Source: Falsiroseomonas sp051433165 (GTDB lineage Bacteria > Pseudomonadota > Alphaproteobacteria > Acetobacterales > Acetobacteraceae). From it: 64,000 bases of DNA. The stretch spans positions 9,437-73,436 of the forward strand of contig NZ_JBHMFS010000023.1 in assembly GCF_051433165.1 (NCBI RefSeq), in the 5' to 3' direction. The position numbers and the translations under genes were made by a program. Shown one piece after another: positions 1 to 7,583 of the stretch. Within the stretch, counting starts at the first letter, position 1. Every line of letters starts with the position of its first letter. The notes beneath the pieces are model-generated. The model had not been told where the DNA came from. It was given only the letters and a program-made list of their open reading frames with translations, and searched no databases.

Positions 1-1
1 T

Positions 2-187
2 GGCCTGCGTGGGGCCTTCGCCTTCGCGGGCGGTGTGCTGATGGCGTTCGGCGCGCGCTTGGCAGGCGGCTGCACCAGTGGGCACGGCATCAGCGGCACC
101 TTGCAGCTGAATGTCGCCTCCTGGATCGCGGTGATCTGCTTCTTCATCGGCGGCGCCTTCGTCGCAGCCCTTCTTTTCAGGACTTGA
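2..187 (+). CDS. YeeE/YedE family transporter, C-terminal part (partial)
   Basis: The frame is open from the first base of the window to the TGA at 185-187, so only the last 61 residues are present. They contain the glycine/cysteine signature GGCTSGHGISG, typical of YeeE/YedE (DUF395, sulfur-transport) membrane proteins, followed by a hydrophobic helix. The family is linked to uptake of thiosulfate or related sulfur species across the inner membrane. The next gene, 4 nt downstream, encodes the matching second half-protein, so the two probably work as a pair. The true start lies outside the window. Confidence 0.8.
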   Translation, partial: GLRGAFAFAGGVLMAFGARLAGGCTSGHGISGTLQLNVASWIAVICFFIGGAFVAALLFRT

Positions 188-191
188 AACG

Positions 192-776
192 ATGGTGGAG
201 GCTGTCAAAACCGGCAAGCCCGTTGATGCGGCCGCAACGCTGAAGGGACGCACCATCATCCAGGGCGTCGTCTTCGGATTTGCCTTCGGCTTCCTGCTGC
301 AGAAGGGCGGCGTCGGCACCTATCACATCCTGATCGGACAGCTTCTGTTCCAGGATTGGACGGTCGTGAAGATCATGGTGAGCGCGATCATCGTCGGCAT
401 GGTCGGCGTGTTCGCCCTGCACCATTTCGGCATGGCCAAGCTGCACATCAAGCCGACACGCCTGGGGTCCAACATACTGGGTGGCCTCGTGTTCGGCGCA
501 GGCTTCGCCCTGATCGGCTACTGCCCAGGGACCGCTGCGGCCGCGCTCGGCCAGGGAAGCTGGGACGCACTCTTCGGCATGGCAGGGCTGGTGGTCGGAT
601 CCTGGGTCTATGCGGAATCCTCCGGCCGCCTGAAGCAAACGGTCGAGACGTGGGGCGATCTCGGGAAGCTGACGTTCGATGCAGCCCTGCACGTACCCCG
701 CAAGCTGCTGGTCCCGGCGGTAGCAGGAATGCTGGCCATATTTCTCGCCGTTCTCCATGTCCTCGTCGAGCGTTGA
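192..776 (+). CDS. YeeE/YedE (DUF6691-type) half-transporter
   Basis: A 194-residue integral membrane protein, hydrophobic almost throughout, with the second conserved loop GYCPGTAAAALGQGSWDALFGM near residues 110-130. This GxCPGT cysteine motif matches the GGCTSGHG motif of the preceding gene. Two-gene arrangements of short YeeE/YedE proteins are common and usually sit near sulfur-oxidation or thiosulfate-handling genes. The start ATG is 4 nt after the upstream stop, suggesting translational coupling. The end overlaps the DUF202 gene by 20 bp. Substrate is inferred from the family, not shown by the sequence. Confidence 0.85.
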   Translation: MVEAVKTGKPVDAAATLKGRTIIQGVVFGFAFGFLLQKGGVGTYHILIGQLLFQDWTVVKIMVSAIIVGMVGVFALHHFGMAKLHIKPTRLGSNILGGLVFGAGFALIGYCPGTAAAALGQGSWDALFGMAGLVVGSWVYAESSGRLKQTVETWGDLGKLTFDAALHVPRKLLVPAVAGMLAIFLAVLHVLVER

Positions 777-1161
777 GCGCCAGGCAACCAGGCTGCCAGG
801 CGAGGATGATGGGCCTCCCGGTTCCTTGCGGCGGACCCTCGCCGAGGACCGCACGGTGCTGGCAGCGGAGCGCACCTTTGCCGCCTGGCTGAGAACCGGC
901 CTCGCCTTCCTGGGCGGGGGCCTGGCGACGCAGGGCTTCCTTGCCGATGTCATGGGATCCTGGCCGCTCCACCTGCTCGCCTCCACGCTCATCCTGTGCG
1001 CGCTGGCGTGCTTCGCCGCGGCCGGGTGGCGCGATCATTGGGTGCGGCGACGCCTGGCGCAGCCCCACATCACCCTGCTGCCCCGCATCGTGACACTGGG
1101 GCTGTCGATCCTCCTGACCGTGGTTGCGGGACTCGCGGCAGGGGCGCTCTGGATGGGGTGA
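757..1161 (+). CDS. DUF202 (YidH-type) membrane protein
   Basis: A 134-residue protein with the DUF202 signature LAEDRTVLAAERTFAAWLRTG near residues 27-47, followed by three hydrophobic segments. DUF202 proteins are small inner-membrane proteins of unknown biochemical role. The start lies inside the end of the YeeE/YedE gene (20-bp overlap in another frame), so it belongs to the same operon. It converges on the metallophosphoesterase gene with only 9 nt between the stops. Confidence 0.8.
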   Translation: MSSSSVERQATRLPGEDDGPPGSLRRTLAEDRTVLAAERTFAAWLRTGLAFLGGGLATQGFLADVMGSWPLHLLASTLILCALACFAAAGWRDHWVRRRLAQPHITLLPRIVTLGLSILLTVVAGLAAGALWMG

Positions 1162-1170
1162 ACAGGCGGG

Positions 1171-2628
1171 TCACACGGCGCTGATCGCAGCCGGGGTGTC
1201 GAACGCCGCAGCCTCGGGCCTGGAGTCCCGCAGATATCGTTCCAGCGCATCGATGGCGCGGATCGGAAGATCGTGCCGGTCGCGCCCGTACCGCGCCGGA
1301 ACGCCCTGTGCCGTCACATAGGCCGCGCGGTAGCGCCGCCCGGCATCGAGCGGTGCGCCCTCGGCGAAGGCACGGTCGATCCGGTGGCCCAGGGGGTTCT
1401 CGATCTTGAATGCGAGTTGCAGCCCGAAGCAGCGCTTCGCATACCCACCCATCTGCGCGTAGGGATCGGCGGCGAAGGTGTTCTCCAGGTTGTCCTCCAG
1501 CATCGCCAGGATTTCCGCGCCGGTCAGCTCCACGGTCGAGACCGGGGGGTTGGTCGGGATAATGTTCCAGAGATCGCTCACCGTGACCGGACCCGGCGGA
1601 ACGGGCGCGCCGTAGCGCCAGCCGTTCGAGAAGGCGAGGCCCGTTCCCGCAGCGGCGGCAATGGCCCGCAGCAGCAGGGTGTCCATCGTCGCCTCGAGCA
1701 TGGTGGTGCGGTCCAGCCCGATGGATGTCTGGCCCACCACCCGGTCGAGCATGGCGCGGTGCGGCGCCATGATGCCCTCCACGATGGCCTGCATGGCAGG
1801 GTCCGGCTCGATCGTTTCGTCGACCGGGATCAGACGGTGGTCGGCCGCGGCGATCCCGCCCTGCTCGCCCAGCGTGAGATCGAGCCGCCCGATGAACGAG
1901 CCATGGCAGCCCGACTGCATGATGATCGCGCCGCCGGCTTGGATTGGTTGGCGCAGCCGGTTGTGGGTGTGACCGCTCAGCAGGACATCGATTCCGGGTA
2001 CGCGACTGGCCAGCTTCACGTCCTGCGGCAGGCCGAGATGGGAAAGAACCACGATGACGTCCGCGCCTTCCTCGCGCAGCCTGCGGATGTGGCCCGGCAG
2101 TTCCGCCTCCCCGAGGGTGAAGCGAAGCCCCTCGGCGAAATGCGGCGGCATGGTCTTGTCCACGATCGTCGCGGCGATGCCCACCACCCCGACCTGGACG
2201 CCGTCGCGGTCGAGCATGACGCTGGGCGGGAAGGCAAGGTTTCCGCCCGCCTTCTCATAGCAGTTGATCGCGAGCAGCGGGTGACGCAGGCGTGGCAGCA
2301 GAGTGCGGCGCAGGTGCTCCGGGCCCCAGGCAAACTCCCAGTGCGCCGTCATGGCATCCAGGGCGAGGGCGTTCAGCGGTTCGACCAGCGCCTCGCCCCT
2401 GGAATGCATCGCCGCGAAGGTGCCGTGCAGCGTATCGCCGTTATCAAGCGCGACCACGCCGCCCGGTCGTTCGTCCCGGGCACGGCGGAACAGCGTGGCG
2501 ATCCGGGCGTAGCCGCCGAGCGTCGTGTAGCGCGGCCGGCCATCCGGCTCCCAGACGATCTCGGGATGGGGCTCGAGATAGCCGTGCGTGTCGTTGATCT
2601 GGAGGATCGTCAAGCGACGCTGCGACAT
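1171..2628 (-). CDS. SoxB-like / 5'-nucleotidase family metallophosphoesterase
   Basis: Two-domain protein of the UshA/SoxB superfamily, about 485 residues from ATG 2628. That start is preceded by GGAAAGGGG; the open frame extends upstream but the extension has no family similarity. Metal-site motifs: INDTHGY (about residues 9-15), DNGDT, AHWEFAWG where classical nucleotidases have GNHE, SHLG, and SGHTHN. The HWEF variant and the later LEDNLENTF...DPY segment resemble thiosulfohydrolase SoxB more than UshA. No Sec or Tat signal peptide is visible, unlike periplasmic SoxB, so a cytoplasmic hydrolase is possible. The convergent YeeE/YedE genes fit a sulfur role. Family is secure, substrate is not. 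Confidence 0.8.
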   Translation of the reverse strand: MSQRRLTILQINDTHGYLEPHPEIVWEPDGRPRYTTLGGYARIATLFRRARDERPGGVVALDNGDTLHGTFAAMHSRGEALVEPLNALALDAMTAHWEFAWGPEHLRRTLLPRLRHPLLAINCYEKAGGNLAFPPSVMLDRDGVQVGVVGIAATIVDKTMPPHFAEGLRFTLGEAELPGHIRRLREEGADVIVVLSHLGLPQDVKLASRVPGIDVLLSGHTHNRLRQPIQAGGAIIMQSGCHGSFIGRLDLTLGEQGGIAAADHRLIPVDETIEPDPAMQAIVEGIMAPHRAMLDRVVGQTSIGLDRTTMLEATMDTLLLRAIAAAAGTGLAFSNGWRYGAPVPPGPVTVSDLWNIIPTNPPVSTVELTGAEILAMLEDNLENTFAADPYAQMGGYAKRCFGLQLAFKIENPLGHRIDRAFAEGAPLDAGRRYRAAYVTAQGVPARYGRDRHDLPIRAIDALERYLRDSRPEAAAFDTPAAISAV

Positions 2629-2830
2629 GGGGCCCCTTTCCACTACCTGCGCACTGACAATCTCGATGGACGCACGTCCCTCAGCAACCTTCGAGGAGAC
2701 ACCGGGTTCATCACGCACATTGATGTTTCCGAGGTTCGGATGCCCCGCGACGACGCCCGGCCCGCAACGGTGCCATTGTGAAGATCGCCGCGGCAAAGCA
2801 GCGCAACGGCGCGGCACTGCGAGCCATTTC

Positions 2831-3367
2831 ATGACCGCCCGTACCACCCCCACGATGGCCACGCCTTCCCGTGGCCTGGTCTGGGCTGGGGTGTTCTTCG
2901 GCCTGGGCTTGGGCGGCTTCTTCGACGGCATCGTGCTGCACCAGGTCCTGCAGTGGCACCACATGCTGACCAGCGCGGGCTACCCGGCCGACAGCTTGCA
3001 CAACCTCGAGATCAACACGCTCGCCGACGGCCTCTTCCACGCCATCACCTATGTCTTCGTCGCGCTGGGCCTCCTGGTACTCTGGCGCAGCGCGCGAAGG
3101 GGGTTGCTGCGTTGGTCCGGCAGGCTGCTCGCTGGCTCCCTGCTGGTCGGCTTCGGGCTGTTCAACCTGATCGAGGGCATCGTGAATCACCACATCCTCG
3201 GCATCCACCACGTCAACGAAACGGTCCCACGCGAGCAGTGGTTCTGGTGGGACCTCGGCTTCCTGGCGTGGGGAGCACTCATGCTCGCCGTCGGCTGGAT
3301 GCTCCTGCGGCGGGGGCTGCGCGAGACGGCGGCAGGCGCTCTTGCCCCAATTTCCGACGCGCTGTGA
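2831..3367 (+). CDS. DUF2243 family membrane protein
   Basis: A 178-residue protein with four hydrophobic segments and the conserved polar motifs of DUF2243: GGFFDGIVLHQVLQWHHM near residues 24-41, a LFHAITY segment, and NLIEGIVNHHILGIHHV near 115-131. The histidine-rich loops suggest metal or heme binding, but the family function is unknown. ATG 2831 was chosen because the family signature begins about 20 residues later; the upstream open frame is non-homologous. It is followed after 32 nt by the EF-hand gene on the same strand. Confidence 0.85.
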   Translation: MTARTTPTMATPSRGLVWAGVFFGLGLGGFFDGIVLHQVLQWHHMLTSAGYPADSLHNLEINTLADGLFHAITYVFVALGLLVLWRSARRGLLRWSGRLLAGSLLVGFGLFNLIEGIVNHHILGIHHVNETVPREQWFWWDLGFLAWGALMLAVGWMLLRRGLRETAAGALAPISDAL

Positions 3368-3399
3368 CCGCCCACCACCCAACATCAAGGATGCCCCAA

Positions 3400-3804
3400 A
3401 TGCCATGTTCCCTCGCGCACGCAGCAGCGTTCTCCCTGGCCCTCCTTCTGCCGGCCGCCGCCCTTGGTCAGGCGGACAACGGCATGTCGCTGGCGGAGCG
3501 CTTCCAACGCCTTGACCGGGACCGCAGTGGCTTCGTCACCTGGGACGAGGCCCGCCCGCAGCGTGAGGCGGAGCACGGGCGGCTCGACCGCAACGGCGAC
3601 GGAGTCCTCACGCCGGATGAGTTCGAGGACCGCGCGCTGCCCTTCGCGGCCTTCGATGCGGACCGCGACGGACGGGTCACCTCGGCGGAATACCTGGCCA
3701 AGCATCAGGAGATGTTCGCAGGCTCCGACACGGACGGGGACGGGCGCATCTCGCTTGAGGAGTTCACGCGCGTTCAGGACGCCATGCGCAGCGCACCCCG
3801 CTGA
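3400..3804 (+). CDS. Secreted EF-hand calcium-binding protein
   Basis: A 134-residue protein with an N-terminal signal peptide (hydrophobic core LAHAAAFSLALLLPAAALGQA) and four EF-hand loops: DRDRSGFVTWDE, DRNGDGVLTPDE, DADRDGRVTSAE and DTDGDGRISLEE. Each has acidic residues at the calcium-coordinating positions. It is predicted to be periplasmic. ATG 3400 is preferred over ATG 3391 because AAGG at 3387-3390 then has a normal spacing. Short four-EF-hand exported proteins are common in alphaproteobacteria; partner unknown. Confidence 0.85.
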   Translation: MPCSLAHAAAFSLALLLPAAALGQADNGMSLAERFQRLDRDRSGFVTWDEARPQREAEHGRLDRNGDGVLTPDEFEDRALPFAAFDADRDGRVTSAEYLAKHQEMFAGSDTDGDGRISLEEFTRVQDAMRSAPR

Positions 3805-3972
3805 GGGCCGCCGCCTGAGGTTGGAACGAGCAGCAGGCCGAGGTGGGCACCGCAGCGACGCGTTGAGGTTATCATGCCGGCCCGAAGTTTCGGTGTTCGC
3901 TAGTATCATTTTGTGAGACTCGTCTCAAGAACGCCAGCGAAGGTTGGATTCCGGTTCCCACCGCTGCTCCAA
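3805..3972. other. Intergenic segment with dispersed repeat
   Basis: No gene is seen between the EF-hand gene and the IS21 end. The segment 3920-3972 contains the palindrome GAGACTCGTCTC and about 35 bp that recur in inverse orientation near 52518-52566, see the separate repeat entry. Confidence 0.5.
3924..3970 (-). repeat. Dispersed repeat, copy 1
   Basis: Read on the minus strand, this stretch contains CAGCGGTGGGAACCGGAATC and CAACCTTCGCTG followed by a GAGACGAGTCTC palindrome. A close copy with GAGACATGTCTC lies on the plus strand near 52521-52573. It could be an end of an unrecognised insertion element. Confidence 0.5.
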
Positions 3973-3979
3973 TGTTGAA

Positions 3980-4032
3980 TGCCGCTGAGAACTGACCCGG
4001 TTTGGGGTGAAGTTGCCACTGAGAGTTGACCC
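3980..4032 (+). repeat. IS21 left terminal repeats (two copies)
   Basis: Two 19-bp copies, TGCCGCTGAGAACTGACCC (3980-3998) and TGCCACTGAGAGTTGACCC (4014-4032), separated by 15 bp. They match the inverted copies at the right end with 1-5 mismatches and are probable transposase binding sites. Confidence 0.85.
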
Positions 4033-4085
4033 ATGTTCGGACGCTAGCCTCGGCCCTTTGGGCGGGGGCAGCGGGAGTGTTGGAC

Positions 4086-5612
4086 ATGGCGTTGTTGAGC
4101 GTTATCCGGCGCTGGCATTTCCGGCAGCACCTGTCGATCCGGGCGATCGCTCGCCGGACCGGCCTGTCGCGGAACACCATCCGCAAGTACCTGCGGTCCG
4201 AGGCGGTGGAGCCTGTTTTCAGGACGCCCGATCGCCCCAGCAAGCTCGATCCCTTCGCCGAGCGGTTGGCGGCCTGGCTGCGGACGGATGCCCGCAGGCC
4301 GCGCAAACAGAAACGCACGGCCCGGCAGTTCCACGCGGAGCTGGCCGGGCTCGGCTATGATGGCTCGTACCGGCGGGTCGCTGCCTTTGTGCACGCCTGG
4401 CGGGACGACTGGCAGCGCCTGCAGCAGACCGCCGGCCGCGGCGTCTTCGTGCCGCTGGCCTTCGGCCCGGGCGAGGCGTTTCAGTTCGACTGGAGCGAGG
4501 AACATGCCGTCATCGGCGGCGAGCGCACCAAGCTGCAGGTCGCCCACCTCAAGCTTTGCCATAGCCGGGCTTTCCTGGTGCGGGCCTACCTCCTGCAGAC
4601 GCACGAGATGCTGTTCGACGCCCACAACCACGGCTTTCGCGTGCTGGGTGGCGTGCCGCAGCGCGGCATCTACGACAACATGCGCACCGCCGTGGACCGG
4701 ATCGGTCCGAGCCGCGAGCGGCAGGTCAATGCCCGCTTCCTGGCCATGGCGAGCCACTATTTGTTCGAGCCTGAGTTCTGCAATCCGGCTTCGGGCTGGG
4801 AGAAGGGTCAGGTCGAGAAAAACGTTCAGGACACCCGGCACCGGCTGTGGCAGCCCATGCCGCAGGTCGCCAGCCTGGAGGCGCTGAATGCCTGGCTAGA
4901 GCAACGATGCTTCGCCTTGTGGGAGGAGATCCCGCACGGCGCCGAACCCGGCAGCGTCGCCGCGGTCTGGCGGCAGGAGGTGGACTGCCTGATGCCGGTC
5001 CGACGGGTCTTCGACGGCTTCGTGGATGAGACCAAGCGGGTCTCGCCAACCTGCCTCGTGCACTTCGACCGCAACCGCTACAGCGTGCCCGCCTCCTTCG
5101 CCAATCGTCCGGTCAGCCTGCGGATCTATCCTGAGCGCATCGTGATAGTCGCCGAGGGAGCCGTGCTTTGCGAGCACCAGCGGATCATCGAGCGATCGCA
5201 TGGGCAGGGCCGGACGGTCTATGATTGGCGCCACTACCTGGCCGTGGTCCAGCGAAAGCCCGGTGCCCTACGCAACGGCGCGCCCTTTGCCGAGCTGCCA
5301 GAGGCATTCCGGCAGCTTCAGCGGCAACTGCACGGCAGGTCAGGTGGTGACCGGGAGATGGTGGAGATCCTGTCCCTGGTGCTGCAGCACGACGAGCAGG
5401 CTGTACTGGTTGCCGTGGAGTTGGCGCTGCAGGCCGGAGTGTCCACCAAGACCCACATCCTGAACCTGCTGCACCGGCTGACCGACGGCACAGCCTCCCA
5501 GGTCCCACCGATCGAGGCGCCCCAGGCCCTGATGCTGGCGCAGGAGCCCAAGGCTAACGTCGCGCGCTACGACAGCCTGCGTTCGAGAAATGGAGGCCGC
5601 CATGCGTCATGA
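4086..5612 (+). CDS. istA: IS21 family transposase IstA
   Basis: DDE transposase of about 508 residues. An N-terminal helix-turn-helix (IRAIARRTGLSRNTIRKYL, about residues 17-35) is followed by an integrase core with QFDWSEEH (first Asp), YDNMRTAVD (second Asp) and GWEKGQVEKNVQ (Glu). A C-terminal part rich in beta strands contains the NRYSVPASFANRPV segment typical of IstA. ATG 4086 is chosen because the upstream part of the open frame lies in the terminal repeat. istB overlaps its 3' end. The element looks intact, so the enzyme could be active. Confidence 0.9.
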   Translation: MALLSVIRRWHFRQHLSIRAIARRTGLSRNTIRKYLRSEAVEPVFRTPDRPSKLDPFAERLAAWLRTDARRPRKQKRTARQFHAELAGLGYDGSYRRVAAFVHAWRDDWQRLQQTAGRGVFVPLAFGPGEAFQFDWSEEHAVIGGERTKLQVAHLKLCHSRAFLVRAYLLQTHEMLFDAHNHGFRVLGGVPQRGIYDNMRTAVDRIGPSRERQVNARFLAMASHYLFEPEFCNPASGWEKGQVEKNVQDTRHRLWQPMPQVASLEALNAWLEQRCFALWEEIPHGAEPGSVAAVWRQEVDCLMPVRRVFDGFVDETKRVSPTCLVHFDRNRYSVPASFANRPVSLRIYPERIVIVAEGAVLCEHQRIIERSHGQGRTVYDWRHYLAVVQRKPGALRNGAPFAELPEAFRQLQRQLHGRSGGDREMVEILSLVLQHDEQAVLVAVELALQAGVSTKTHILNLLHRLTDGTASQVPPIEAPQALMLAQEPKANVARYDSLRSRNGGRHAS

Positions 5613-6384
5613 CCCGGCGGCTGCCGCCGTCACCATCATGCTGCGCAGCCTCAAGATGCACGGCATGGCGCAGGCCGCGGCCGAGCTCACCGAGCAGGGC
5701 GCGCCCGCCTTCCAGAGCGCGATCCCCGTCCTGTCGCAGTTGCTCAAGGCCGAGATCGCCGAGCGGGAGGTTCGCTCCATCGCCTACCAGCTCAAGGCCG
5801 CACGGTTCCCGACCTACAAAGACCTGACGGGCTTTGACTTTGCCAGCAGCCAGATCAACGAAGCCCTGGTGCGCCAACTGCATGCCGGTGCTTTCATGGA
5901 AAAGGCCGACAACGTCGTGCTGGTCGGCGGGCCAGGCACCGGAAAGACCCACGTCGCCACCGCGCTTGGCGTCCAGGCGGTCGAGCATCACCGCAAGCGG
6001 GTGCGGTTCTACCCCACGGTGGAACTGGTCAACGCTCTTGAGCAGGAAAAAGCTGCTGGAAGGACCGGGCAGATTGCCGCCCGCCTGCTCCATACCGACC
6101 TGCTGATCCTCGACGAACTTGGATACCTGCCGTTCAGCGCCTCGGGCGGTGCATTGCTGTTTCACCTTCTCAGCAAGCTCTACGAGCAGACCAGTGTCGT
6201 CATCACCACCAATCTCAGTTTCAGTGAGTGGGCGGCGATCTTCGGCGATGCCAAGATGACGACGGCACTCCTCGACCGGCTCACCCACCACTGCCACATC
6301 CTGGAGACCGGCAACGACAGCTTCCGCTTCAGGAACAGCTCCGCAACCCAGGCCCATCGTGAAAGGAAGCCACAGCCCACCTGA
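5602..6384 (+). CDS. istB: IS21 family helper ATPase IstB
   Basis: AAA+ ATPase of about 260 residues that assists IstA in target selection. The Walker A is GGPGTGKTH (about residue 110), Walker B is LLILDELGYLP, and the sensor region is VVITTNLSFSEW. ATG 5602 follows a GGAGG ribosome site; an ATG at 5590 is also in frame. It overlaps the end of istA by 11 bp, the usual coupled arrangement. A truncated near-identical 3' part of this gene lies at 58508-58842 on the opposite strand. Confidence 0.9.
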   Translation: MRHDPAAAAVTIMLRSLKMHGMAQAAAELTEQGAPAFQSAIPVLSQLLKAEIAEREVRSIAYQLKAARFPTYKDLTGFDFASSQINEALVRQLHAGAFMEKADNVVLVGGPGTGKTHVATALGVQAVEHHRKRVRFYPTVELVNALEQEKAAGRTGQIAARLLHTDLLILDELGYLPFSASGGALLFHLLSKLYEQTSVVITTNLSFSEWAAIFGDAKMTTALLDRLTHHCHILETGNDSFRFRNSSATQAHRERKPQPT

Positions 6385-6416
6385 CGGGATTTGAAAACCC
6401 CGCATCCCCACAACCC

Positions 6417-6459
6417 GGGTCAGATCCTCGTGGCAATCCCGGGTCAGCTCTCAGTGGCA
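6417..6459 (-). repeat. IS21 right terminal repeats (two copies)
   Basis: Inverted 19-bp copies GGGTCAGATCCTCGTGGCA (6417-6435) and GGGTCAGCTCTCAGTGGCA (6441-6459). The outer copy differs from the inner left copy at one base. Confidence 0.85.
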
Positions 6460-6466
6460 ATCAACA

Positions 6467-6580
6467 CACACCGCGCTCGGTGACCAATTTCACCGCCTCA
6501 AGCTTGAACTCTCGGCTGAACACTCGTCGCTGCATGGAAACCTCCGATAGGGTTGGAAAACCTTATCTCGGTGTCCACCA
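6467..6580 (-). pseudogene. IS3-family transposase OrfA, 5' stub
   Basis: Minus-strand ATG at 6535 opens a frame reading MQRRVFSREFKLEAVKLVTE, the N-terminus of IS3-group OrfA (HTH_8 type). After about 23 codons it meets the outer end of the IS21 element and is lost. The IS3 left end TGGTGGACACCGAGATAAGG lies at 6561-6580 (minus-strand sense) ahead of the start. The rest of the IS3 element is not found on the other side of IS21, so a deletion accompanied or followed the insertion. Confidence 0.7.
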
Positions 6581-6688
6581 AACCAGCAGCAGGCCACAGC
6601 CCAGCAGAATGCGCAAACTACCTCGCCAACTCAGGCTATGCTTCCGCATAAACGCAGCATGCTCTAACGCCGAATCCCACCACCGCAC

Positions 6689-7384
6689 CTACGATGCCAC
6701 CGAACGAGAGGTGAGATCATCCAACATTGCCGGTAGCTTACTGAGCAAGGCCTGATCATTGGACGGAGGCCCATCGAAGCTTCTGTTAAACGGAATTGCG
6801 GGAAACATGATGCCGTCAGAGTAAATTAGGAGAAGATCAACCCACCTTCCACCTCCCTTCTCCACGAACACGGCCCGAGGACGCCGAAACCCGACCCTCG
6901 CACAGCAGAGGGCCGCCGCCGCCATCTCGCCGAAGACATGCGCCGCGCCGTACACCGTGAAAGACGGCAAGAAGCGTCGCCCATCAAAACTCCAGATTGT
7001 CCACTCCTCTTTCGAACGCCCGGAGGCTTGCCAAATATGGCGCTTTAGAAAATTGAGATCACGCTCATTAGCCACTTTGATTTGATCGTCGGGCACCGTC
7101 GAGGATTTGGCAGGATGCCCCGCCCAAGCCCATACGCAGACGCCCTTGATGCGCGGGTCCCGGCTACTAATCCCGTCAGCAGGTAAGGCCCACTGCTCAC
7201 GCTTTAGGACGTCGTAGGCGGCATTGATCTCGGCCATTGCTTTTTCATCCTCGCCGCCCGTGGTCGCGCGAACATGGTATCTTCGTGCCAGCAGGATCCA
7301 GACCTCCCGAAGCTCGTTCCGACTAGCTGAATGTAGCTTGACGCCAAAGCGGTCAAAGACGCGCCGCGCTTCCCGACTATCCAT
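6689..7384 (-). CDS. Hypothetical protein with degenerate J-domain-like N-terminus
   Basis: About 231 residues. Residues 10-55 resemble a J-domain (RRVFDRFGVKLHSASRNELR..., then MAEINAAYDVLKREQW), but the diagnostic HPD tripeptide is absent and the loop reads RRYHVRATTGGED. The C-terminal 150 residues are not recognised; they are tryptophan- and arginine-rich without membrane segments. ATG 7384 is preferred over ATG 7399 because GGAG sits at proper distance. GC is lower than in the neighbours, suggesting acquisition. It lies alone between an IS remnant and the tad operon end. Confidence 0.6.
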   Translation of the reverse strand: MDSREARRVFDRFGVKLHSASRNELREVWILLARRYHVRATTGGEDEKAMAEINAAYDVLKREQWALPADGISSRDPRIKGVCVWAWAGHPAKSSTVPDDQIKVANERDLNFLKRHIWQASGRSKEEWTIWSFDGRRFLPSFTVYGAAHVFGEMAAAALCCARVGFRRPRAVFVEKGGGRWVDLLLIYSDGIMFPAIPFNRSFDGPPSNDQALLSKLPAMLDDLTSRSVAS

Positions 7385-7583
7385 TGGATCTCCAACCATA
7401 ATTCAACCAGGCCAACCCACCGCAGCGAAGTGCGAACAACAGTCCTCTACTTTAGCACTCTTACGGCCGCCAATGCCCGCACCCCGCTCAAGAAGATGCG
7501 TTAAAACGGCCATCTCATCAAACGTCGCAATGACTGCACCTCACTCACCCCTTCCAATCAGCGCCGGACGACACCAACGCCGC

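Larger units (their letters stand above)
3973..6466 (+). mobile_element. IS21-family insertion sequence, complete
   Basis: About 2.49 kb element with istA and istB. Its ends are related: left TGTTGAATGCCGCTGAGAAC..., right (reverse complement) TGTTGATTGCCACTGAGAGC.... Each end has a second inner copy of the 19-bp repeat (left 3980-3998 and 4014-4032; right 6417-6435 and 6441-6459), as expected for IS21 multiple terminal repeats. No target duplication is visible: the flanks read TCCAA and CACAC. That suggests later recombination or deletion at one side. The right flank is a truncated IS3-family element. Confidence 0.85.

Noticed and set aside
3872..4318. Minus-strand frame across the IS21 left end
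   Set aside because: It runs through terminal repeats and antisense to istA; composition of a shadow frame.
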